Below, piece by piece: positions 26,283 through 34,500 of a DNA stretch of 64,000 nt. The position numbers and the translations under genes are program-made. The notes under the pieces are model-generated. The model made no database searches. It was not told the origin of the DNA and saw only the letters and a list, made by a program, of their open reading frames with translations. This DNA is from Chryseobacterium glaciei. GTDB taxonomy: Bacteria > Bacteroidota > Bacteroidia > Flavobacteriales > Weeksellaceae. The stretch lies in contig NZ_CP015199.1 in the NCBI RefSeq assembly GCF_001648155.1, positions 248,001 through 312,000 on the forward strand, given 5' to 3'. Every line of letters begins with the position of its first letter. The first letter of the stretch is position 1.

Positions 26283-27107
26283 ATGGATGAAGAAACAATT
26301 TATCAGTACAGAAAAGAGTTACAAAACTTAGGATACAGTAAAACCGTTACCAGCAGCTATCCCAGACAAGTAAGAAGATTTTTAGAATACAGTAAAAAAC
26401 TCTTTACAGAAATCGATACAGAAGATATTAAAATCTACCACGAACATATCAAAAAAGTAAAAGGAATAAAGACAAAAAAGACATTTAGTGAAACTTATAT
26501 TTATTCTATTTTATTATCTATAAAAATCTATTTTAATTATCTCGAAAGATCAGGAGAAATAAAAAGTAATCCTTATCAACTCACAATAAAGCATCCAAAA
26601 AGTAAAGAAAGAAAAGTATTTACAAGTGAAGAAATTGGAAAGCTATATGCTAAAAGCAGTAAGCTACAAGCTATTATACTACATCTATGCTACGCATGCG
26701 GACTGAGAAGAACAGAAGCTGTAGAACTAAGAATTAAAGACATAGATCTTGAAAACTGCATCCTATATATAAGAAAAGGTAAAGGTAAAAAACGAAGAGT
26801 AATACCGTTTACAAAACAAGTGAAAAGAGATCTTGAAGATTTTATTTCAACTGAAACCATCAACAGACAACCATCAACAGACAACCAAAATCTACTCAAT
26901 ATTACAGGAGATTATATTTATAAACAGTTTAAAAAGTTACTCAAAGATACAGAACTCAATACTCAGGAATTTACACTCCATTGTTTAAGACATACTATTG
27001 CAACACAACTATTAGAGCAAGGAATGGAACTCGAAAAAGTAAGAGATTTTTTAGGGCACTCACAATTATCCGCCACACAGATTTACACAAGAATTTTAAT
27101 CAAATGA
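26283..27107 (+). CDS. Tyrosine recombinase (XerC/D-like), catalytically complete, copy 2
   Basis: Protein identical over 274 residues to 19398-20222, with the complete R-K-HxxR-H-Y catalytic set. Its stop overlaps the start of the degenerate partner by ATGA. Confidence 0.92.
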   Translation: MDEETIYQYRKELQNLGYSKTVTSSYPRQVRRFLEYSKKLFTEIDTEDIKIYHEHIKKVKGIKTKKTFSETYIYSILLSIKIYFNYLERSGEIKSNPYQLTIKHPKSKERKVFTSEEIGKLYAKSSKLQAIILHLCYACGLRRTEAVELRIKDIDLENCILYIRKGKGKKRRVIPFTKQVKRDLEDFISTETINRQPSTDNQNLLNITGDYIYKQFKKLLKDTELNTQEFTLHCLRHTIATQLLEQGMELEKVRDFLGHSQLSATQIYTRILIK

Positions 27108-27967
27108 AAATAGAAGATTATTTACTCACAACCCTGCATCCATCAACGATAAAGATCTATATGTATGAAATCGAAAAGTTTAGAAAATGCTATAAGAGCT
27201 CTGAAAAACTGAACTATAAAGATATCATGGGATATATAGAAATATTACGTAAAAAATACACTTCAAATAGCGTACATAGAATTTTAGCAGCACTCAAAAA
27301 ATATTATGGATATATACAACATACAGGCGTAAGAAGAGATAATCCAGCTATTAACATCATCTTAAAAGACAATAAAAAAAATCCAATACAATTACAGGAA
27401 TTACTTACAGAAAATGAATTAGAAAGACTCCTAGAACCAAGAGAAGAACGATATCCAATGCTTATAAAAAGAAACCAAATTATCATGAGTTTATTGGTAA
27501 ATCAAGCCTTATTGGTAAGTGATATCTCAAGAATAAAAAGTGAAGATATAGATCTGAAAAATGCAAAAATAAAAATACAGAAAACAGGAAAAACAAATGA
27601 AAGAATATTGAATTTAAAAGCTGAACAAATCCTATTATTCTATGAATATGTAAAAGAAGAAAGAGAGAAATTAGTAACCTTTAGAACCGAAAAAGAAAAC
27701 TATTTTTTATTAGGAAAATTAGGAACTAAAATCACTATTGAAGATATTAATTATTTAGTCTCAACATACAAAAAACACTTCACAAAAAAGCTGGTACCAA
27801 CAACCATAAGACAAAGTGTGATTAAGTTAAAATTAGACCAAGGAGAGAACCTAAGAAGAGTTCAATACTTTGCAGGACACAAACACGCAGACACTACAGA
27901 AAAATACAGAGAAACAGGAATTGATGCATTACAAACTGCGATCAATCAGTTCCATCCGTTACATTAA
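27104..27967 (+). CDS. Degenerate partner tyrosine recombinase, copy 2
   Basis: Protein identical over 287 residues to 20219-21082, including the missing first catalytic Arg and the H-to-T change in the HxxR box. Identical degeneration in both copies shows that the change predates the duplication and that the gene is kept open, which supports a retained non-catalytic or half-catalytic role. Confidence 0.82.
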   Translation: MKIEDYLLTTLHPSTIKIYMYEIEKFRKCYKSSEKLNYKDIMGYIEILRKKYTSNSVHRILAALKKYYGYIQHTGVRRDNPAINIILKDNKKNPIQLQELLTENELERLLEPREERYPMLIKRNQIIMSLLVNQALLVSDISRIKSEDIDLKNAKIKIQKTGKTNERILNLKAEQILLFYEYVKEEREKLVTFRTEKENYFLLGKLGTKITIEDINYLVSTYKKHFTKKLVPTTIRQSVIKLKLDQGENLRRVQYFAGHKHADTTEKYRETGIDALQTAINQFHPLH

Positions 27968-28666
27968 ATTAGCCTTTGAGATGAGTTTTCTGTACTATTT
28001 AGATTTTTTTAAAAAAGGAAATTAATGAAACAGCATCATTTTTCAGGAAAGAAAAAATCCCAAAAACAGAAGAAATGACACCAATTACTGTCCAAAAATC
28101 CATACCCAAATATAATAAAAAAACTCCAACTCTAAAACTCTCCCACCCAAAATGCCACAGCAAATTACATAATCAAAATTATACGCGCACCAGCCGCTAA
28201 CCGTTGCCCTCCATTACGCAAGCTTCATTCCGTGCAAAATCCATCAGCGCCTATAATTTGAGATTATGTAAAATGCTTTCCTCACGCTCCGTGGAAACCA
28301 CTTCACTGCCAGCGCTCTGCGTTCCTTGATTGGAATCTTAGCCACAATACCACTGAATCGCCGTTGAAAACCTGGTTGGTAAAAGAATGTGGATTTGTGG
28401 ATAAAGCCAACACTGAAACCCGCACCCATTTTACCCACAAGTCCACATTTACAACAACACCGACAACAATAGAAATTTTCCACATTTTTAGAAATGAATT
28501 TATTTTTTCAATTGAAATAAAAAACTTTACGAATAAAAATCGCGCACCAACGAAATTTTTATTTTTCAAATGAATAAATCTGTATTTTTGAAAAGTGACA
28601 GAAAAGCGTTCAAAAAATAAATCGTTGCGCGAGGAAAAATAAAGTAAGCAGATCCTGAAAAGTTGA
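27968..28666. other. Non-coding right arm of element copy 2
   Basis: Same as 21083-21782, including the 15-bp inverted repeat (28386-28400 and 28435-28449) and the AT-rich tract before the junction. No gene is visible. Confidence 0.5.
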
Positions 28667-29581
28667 GCGGGGATATACAATTACGGTTATAATAATAAAG
28701 AACTACAGAAAGAAACTGGCTGGAACGATTATGGAGCAAGAATATATATGAGTGACATAGGGCGTTGGGGCGTAATGGATCCACTAGCAGAATTATACTA
28801 CCCAATGAGTGCTTATAATTATGGTGCAAATAATCCTATCAAATTTATTGATCCCACTGGAATGTGGATTACAATTACTGATGGTGGAAATACTTACAGA
28901 TATATGAATGGTGGACTATACTCTCAAAATTCCAGTACTAAAGCTTGGGATGCTGCAGAAAATATTCCAGAAAATAGCTATGCAGCTAAAATATTATCGG
29001 CCTTAAATTCAATGACGGGTGGTGATACAAATTCGTTTGGAAGTATGTTTCTTGAAAAATTTTCTAATGATCAAATTAACACTGACATAAGTACGAGTAA
29101 AGGAACAGCAAATGCTGGACTAAATGTAACTTTTATTGATGGTAAAGGAATTTTAACAGATTTCGATCAAAAAGTTTCCTTAGAAACTACTATGCTTGGT
29201 GAAAAAAAGAAAGCTTTACAAAGCCCTTTTTATGTTACTTTATTTCATGAGTTAGGACATGCGTGGCTAAATCAAACAGTAAGTAATAGCGAACTGAGAA
29301 CGGTTTGGCTTGATGGAGAAAAACAACAACTATCGAAAGATGTTAATCGATCTGAAATAGCAGCGTCATATATTGAAAATATGCTACGAAGCGAACAAGG
29401 ATTACCTCTAAGGATAAGCTACTCTCCAGATGCTCCATCAGGAGTTATAGATACTAAAAGTATAAGATTATCACCGGCACAAATAAATATTGGAACAGGA
29501 TTTAATTTCAGAAACCGAATATTTACTATGCCAAATGATGTACAGGTAATTTATAATAGAATAATAAATAGCAAAAAGTAA
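28667..29581 (+). CDS. Silent Rhs tip cassette 3: core remnant plus HELGH metallopeptidase toxin
   Basis: The frame opens after the in-frame TGA at 28664-28666 and enters Rhs core at the Tyr codon 28682-28684 (YGYNNKELQKETGWNDYGAR), then [14 protein letters not shown] and NPIKFIDPTG. The first ATG is internal (28748). The tip carries TLFHELGHAWLN (HExxH, about residue 167 from 28748). Downstream it has SEIAASYIENMLRSEQGLPLR, which resembles the C-terminal signature of NleD-type (M91) zinc peptidase effectors. The core part differs from the other two cassettes at many positions, so it came from a different Rhs allele. It is promoterless and likely silent unless recombined. Confidence 0.78.
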   Translation, partial: AGIYNYGYNNKELQKETGWNDYGARIYMSDIGRWGVMDPLAELYYPMSAYNYGANNPIKFIDPTGMWITITDGGNTYRYMNGGLYSQNSSTKAWDAAENIPENSYAAKILSALNSMTGGDTNSFGSMFLEKFSNDQINTDISTSKGTANAGLNVTFIDGKGILTDFDQKVSLETTMLGEKKKALQSPFYVTLFHELGHAWLNQTVSNSELRTVWLDGEKQQLSKDVNRSEIAASYIENMLRSEQGLPLRISYSPDAPSGVIDTKSIRLSPAQINIGTGFNFRNRIFTMPNDVQVIYNRIINSKK

Positions 29582-29585
29582 TATA

Positions 29586-30101
29586 ATGAAAAAACAATTT
29601 TTAATTTTAATAATATTGGCATTTTGTTTTTTAAACTGCAATCCTTTATATAAACAATATAAAGATTTAGCATTAATTAATCGTCAAAAAAAATTTAGTT
29701 ATGCAACTAAGGGAATTATCCGAAAAATATTAGCTAAGCATGATAATAAAAATAGTTTATTTATAATATCTTGGAAAAATAATGTATTTGACAAAGAAAA
29801 ACTTGTATTTGATGCTATAATATACGATTATAACTTGAAAACGATTGAATATATTTATAATACTCAAAGTACCCAAAATAAAATAATTTCTTCAACTCAC
29901 AAACCCTCCGCATATTTTGACGATGAATTATTTATCCTAAATAATTATATTGCAGAAAAAGAAGAGTATTTATTATCACTCCATGATTCTTTTAGTAGTT
30001 CAGATGCAGGTAGTTATTTTTATATCTATGATTTTTCTAAAAATAAAAAATTAAAAATCAGTGCTATAGCTTTTGATAAAAATGGAAAATTAATTCAATA
30101 G
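29586..30101 (+). CDS. Lipoprotein immunity candidate for tip 3
   Basis: This 171-aa AT-rich gene is 4 bp behind tip 3. A KK start, a hydrophobic core and a lipobox (F-L-N-C-N, Cys about 18) mark a lipoprotein; I recognise no domain in the remainder. As for tip 2, a membrane-anchored partner behind a peptidase tip suggests protection in the envelope. The role is inferred from position. Confidence 0.62.
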   Translation: MKKQFLILIILAFCFLNCNPLYKQYKDLALINRQKKFSYATKGIIRKILAKHDNKNSLFIISWKNNVFDKEKLVFDAIIYDYNLKTIEYIYNTQSTQNKIISSTHKPSAYFDDELFILNNYIAEKEEYLLSLHDSFSSSDAGSYFYIYDFSKNKKLKISAIAFDKNGKLIQ

Positions 30102-30110
30102 ATATCGGTA

Positions 30111-30446
30111 ATGTACTCTGTTCCGCAGAATAGTCTATTTGATGAATCTTTAGAGTATGATCTTAATGGAAATATTTCAAAACTATACCGAAACTCAAAA
30201 GGTGCCAATGGTTTTGCAGAACAGATTGATAGATTGACTTATGCTTATTCAGGAAACAGATTAAGCTCGGTAACTGACGGTTCTACAAATTACAGAGGAT
30301 ATCCCGATGTTTCAGGAAACGTAATTTCTTATGATGATAACGGGAATATGACCAGTCAAAAAGATAAAGGGATTTTAAATATCAATTATAATTACCTGAA
30401 TCTTCCCAATTATTTAGAGTTTGATAGACAGTATTTCACCCGAAAT
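30111..30446 (+). pseudogene. Orphan middle fragment of a third Rhs gene
   Basis: The frame encodes YD-repeat sequence (FDESLEYDLNGNISKLYRN, AYSGNRLSSV, SYDDNGNMTSQKDKGI, NYNYLNLPNYLEFD) that aligns with residues about 640-730 of the 1219-aa Rhs protein. It has no signal peptide, no core end and no tip. It starts abruptly 9 bp after the immunity gene of cassette 3 and is cut on the right by an IS1-like end. It is a relic showing that at least one more Rhs allele took part in building this array. Confidence 0.75.
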
Positions 30447-30491
30447 GGTAATGTTCCAAAGTTAGTGATGAGAACAATTTCAAATACTAAC
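30447..30491 (+). repeat. IS1-like terminal sequence, solo
   Basis: GGTAATGTTCCAAAGTTAGT and the following hairpin (GTTAGTG...TACTAAC) match 23158-23202 with two substitutions. After ACTAAC the sequence departs, exactly where the 5.5-kb element begins at 23202-23203. Confidence 0.55.
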
Positions 30492-30530
30492 TCATTGAAA
30501 TTCAAATAAAATTCAAAACATTTAATTTAA

Positions 30531-30570
30531 AAAACCAGAGTAGAAATTACCTACTCTGGTTTATTTTTAT
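30531..30570 (+). terminator. Rho-independent terminator closing the Rhs array
   Basis: ACCAGAGTAG (30534-30543), 7-base loop, CTACTCTGGT (30551-30560), then TTTATTTTTAT. The perfect 10-bp stem also has an A-run before it and so could act in both directions. Confidence 0.85.
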
Positions 30571-30588
30571 CGAAAAAAACATATTTAA

Positions 30589-31289
30589 ATGATTGAGAAT
30601 TATACCAGGTGTTTCAGAGTTAGTGATACGGGAATTTGTAGTTATTGTTACTCCAGAAATATTATAAAAAATGGAACTACAAAAACAAAAAAAAGCAACA
30701 GTTTTTCTGCAAAAATTGTAAAAAAAGATTTATAGATTATTATACTTATCAAGCTTATCGGAAAAATATTAATTCACAAATTGTTAGCCTTACAAAAGAA
30801 GGATTAGGCATTAAAAGTACCTCCCGAATATTAAAGATTTCACCAACGACTTTACTGAAAAGAATTGTAACAATTGCTAATGCTATTTCGCGACCTCCAA
30901 TTATTTATCATCAGGAATATGAATTGGATGAAATGAGATTTTTTATTAGAAAGAAATCAAACCCAAAATGGCTAGTGTATGCGATTGATAAAAACACCAA
31001 GCAAGTTGCGAATTTCTATATTGGCAGAAGAAATAACTCTACTTTAAGTTCTATTGTGAAAACATTAATTAATGCAAAAGCCACTAAAATTTATACAGAT
31101 AAACTTATCAATTATAAATATTTAATTCCAAAAGAAATCCACCTAACCAAAAAGTATGGAACAAACGGAATTGAAAGAAAAAACCTAAGTATAAGAACCA
31201 ACCTCAAAAGATTTAGCAGAAGAACGATCTGCTTTAGTAAAAGTATGGTAATATTAATTTCAATTTTAAAAATATATTTTTGGGATTAA
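30589..31289 (+). CDS. IS1-family transposase, read through an A8 -1 frameshift
   Basis: The main frame (from 30645, a TTG) encodes an InsB-like catalytic domain with D in ELDEMRFF, D in IYTDKLINYKYL and E in GIERKNLSIRTNLKRFSRRT, ending LKIYFWD. The zinc ribbon is split. One Cys pair (CSYC, 30637-30648) lies in the overlapping frame that starts at ATG 30589, while the second pair (CKNC, 30708-30719) is in the main frame. A -1 shift in the run of eight A (30687-30694) joins them. IS1 itself uses a -1 frameshift in an A-run, so this may be programmed; a simple indel is the alternative. Confidence 0.75.
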
Positions 31290-31339
31290 TCTTATTAAAA
31301 TTATCAACAAATACATTCAATAAAGGTAAAATAAACACC
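30608..31339 (+). mobile_element. IS1-like insertion sequence, approximate limits
   Basis: The left end GGTGTTTCAGAGTTAGTGAT resembles the solo IS1-like end at 30447. The best right end is AAACACC at 31333-31339, giving a 7-bp terminal match (GGTGTTT) and a 732-bp element, close to the usual IS1 length of about 770 bp. No target-site duplication is obvious, so the limits are tentative and the copy may be old. Confidence 0.45.
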
Positions 31340-31542
31340 TATTTTATGACACTTTAACTTTAAATTAAATACTAAAATTAAGCATAAAGCGTTTATGTTT
31401 CAATATTCAACGATATAACAACTTTCTGCCCTAAAATCTCTATGAATTTTTTATAAAACTTTTATAAAAAACATTGAATTATGTACTATATATTAGTAAA
31501 AACCATTTAGATTTGCATAATTAATATTAATAACAATAACTT
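31340..31542. other. Upstream region of the giant T9SS protein gene
   Basis: AT-rich. TAGATTTG at 31508-31515 fits the -7 box TAnnTTTG and lies 27 bases before the start codon. The -33 box is not convincing. Confidence 0.4.
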
Positions 31543-34500
31543 ATGAAGAAACTTTCTACTCTTTTAGTACTTCTTCTGTGTCTGATTAATGTAGGCTTCC
31601 TGTCGAAGGTCTATGGACAGGCACCTGCAACACTCCCCTACACACAAAACTTTTCGACAGCAAATGATCTTACCTTAACCAACGGAACTCAGCCAAACAA
31701 ATGGTCTTACGGTTCTGCAACAGGTAATGCAGCAAATTCACTTTATATCTCGAATGATAATGGAGTTACTAATGACTACACCATTTCAGGTGCAGCAAGT
31801 ACAGTCCAGGCTTATAGAGATATAACAATTCCTGCAGGGTCTACTCTAGCTACGATTACATTTGACTGGAAATCTTTAGGTGAAGTAACCTGGGATTATT
31901 TAAAGGTTTGGATGGTACCAACTACCTACACTCCTACACCAGGTACTTTAACTACCGCAGGATCAGGAAGAATCCAGGTAGGTGCTGAGTTCAGCAATCA
32001 AGCTGCTTGGCAGACTTACCTTAATACAAACTTGAATATCAGCAGTTTTGCCGGAGGCACAATGCGTTTGGTATTTGAGTGGAGAAATGACGGCGGTGGC
32101 GGTACTACCCCTCCTGCTGCAATTGACAACATCAACTTGTTTATTCCAACTTGTTTTGTGCCGACACCAACAGCTCCATCTGCAATTACTGCTACAACAG
32201 CTACAATTTCATGGACTGCTCCAACTCCGGTTCCGGCAAATGGATATGCTTATTATTTAAGTACATCAAGTGTTCCTCCTACTGCAGCTACGCTTCCTAC
32301 AGGAGGTGTTGCTACAACAACTGCAAACTTAAATCCTCTAACTCCTAATACTACTTATTACTGGTGGGTACGTTCTGTTTGTAGTGGTACTGACAATAGT
32401 ATTTGGGTTGCCGGAGCAAGTTTTACAACAGGACAGATCCCAACTACAATCCCGTATACTCAAAACTTTAATACAAGTAATGATTTAGGATTTACAAGTA
32501 CTGGACAAGTCAATAAATGGGCATATGGTTCAGCTACAGGTAATGCAGGAAACTCTATTTATGTTTCAAATAATAATGGAGTTGCCAATGATTACACAAT
32601 TTCAGGTGCTGCAAGTGTAGCGCATGCTTATAGAGATATTACAGTTCCTGCCGGTACAACTATTGCTACTTTGGCATTTGACTGGAAATCATTAGGTGAA
32701 ACAGGATGGGACTACCTAAGAGTTTGGATGGTTCCTACAAGTTTTATGCCTGTTGCTGGAACTCAGATTACTGCCGGAACTGGAAGAATCCAGGTTGGTG
32801 GTGAATTTAGTAACCAAACTGCTTGGCAGAATTATCTTAATACAAACCTAACGTTAACCAGCTTTGCAGGGACAACAATGCGTTTGGTATTTGAGTGGAG
32901 AAATGATGGCGGTGGCGGTACTACTCCTCCGGCTGCTGTTGATAATATCAACTTATTTATTCCAACTTGTTTTGTACCTACAGGAATGGCTGTGCCTACT
33001 GTAACAGCAACGAATGCTACAATCACTTGGACAGCTCCAACTCCGGCTCCAGGAAATGGATACGCTTATTATTTAAGCACATCAAGCACTCCACCTGTTG
33101 CTGCAACAGCACCTACAGGAACTTCAGCTACAACGACGACAAACTTAACTCCATTAACACCGAATACAACGTATTACTGGTGGGTACGTTCTGTTTGTAG
33201 TTCTACTGATAACAGTATTTGGGTTGCCGGTCCTAGTTTTACAACAGGACAAATACCTGCAACTCTTCCATATACTCAAACTTTTAATACAAGTAATGAT
33301 TTAGGATTTACAAGTGCTGGACAAACCAACAAATGGGCTTATGGATCTGCAACAGGTAATGCTGCAAATTCAGTTTATATCTCTAATGATAACGGAGTTA
33401 CCAATAATTATACAATTTCAGGTGCAATAAGTACAGTTCATGCTTACAGAGATATTACGATCCCTGCAGGTACAACGATTGCTACTTTGGCATTTGACTG
33501 GAAATCATTAGGTGAAACAGGATGGGACTACCTAAGAGTTTGGATGGTACCTTCAAGTTTTATGCCTGTTGCCGGAACTCAGATTACTGCCGGAGCTGGA
33601 AGAATCCAGATTGGTGGTGAATTTAGCAACCAAACTGCTTGGCAGAATTATCTTAATACAAACCTAACGTTAACCAGCTTTGCAGGTGCAACAATGCGTT
33701 TGGTATTTGAATGGAGAAACGATGGTGGCGGTGGTACTACTCCTCCTGCTGCGATTGATAATATCAACTTGTTTATTCCTACTTGTTTTGTACCTACTGG
33801 AATGGCGGTACCAACTGTTGCAGCAACAAATGCTACAATTAGCTGGACGGCTCCTACTCAGGTTCCTGCAAGTGGATATCAATATTATTTAAGCACATCA
33901 AGTGTTCCACCGGTTGCTGCTACAGCACCTACAGGAGCATCTGCTACAACAACGACAAACTTAACTCCATTAACACCGAATACAACTTATTACTGGTGGG
34001 TACGTTCTGTTTGTAGCCCTACAGACCGTAGTCTTTGGGTTGCTGGTCCAAGTTTCACAACGACACAGATCCCGGCAACGATTCCTTATCTTCAGGATTT
34101 CACAGCTACTAATGATTTAGGATTTACAAGCACTGGTCAAACCAACAAATGGGCATATGGAACTGCTACCGGAAACACTGGAAAATCTATCTATATATCA
34201 AATGATAGCGGTGTAACCAATGCTTATACAATTGCAAGTGCTATAAGTACAGTACATGCTTACAGAGATATTACGGTTCCTGCAGGAACAACGATTGCAA
34301 CATTCTCATTCGACTGGAAAGCTGTTGGAGAAAGTACTTTCGATTATTTAAGAGTTTGGTTGGTACCTGCATCTTTCATGCCTGTTGCTGGAACTCAGAT
34401 TGCTGCCGGAACTGGAAGAATTCAGTTAGGAACTAATTATAATCAACAAGCAACTTGGCAGTCATATTCTAATACAAGCTTAAATATCAGCTCTTTTGCA

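Larger units (their letters stand above)
23202..28684. mobile_element. Recombinase/primase element, copy 2
   Basis: Direct duplicate of 16317-21799, shifted by 6,885 bp. All four proteins are identical to those of copy 1. Differences are confined to one base near the left end and a few bases around the terminator (23264-23286). The right end again stops at TACAATTAC and then runs into a different Rhs core variant (GGTTATAATAATAAAGAACT). Near-perfect identity indicates recent duplication or continuing gene conversion. Confidence 0.8.

Noticed and set aside
30111..30509. An intact 132-aa gene
   Set aside because: It is a fragment of YD-repeat sequence with no start signals, and its last codons come from the IS1-like repeat.
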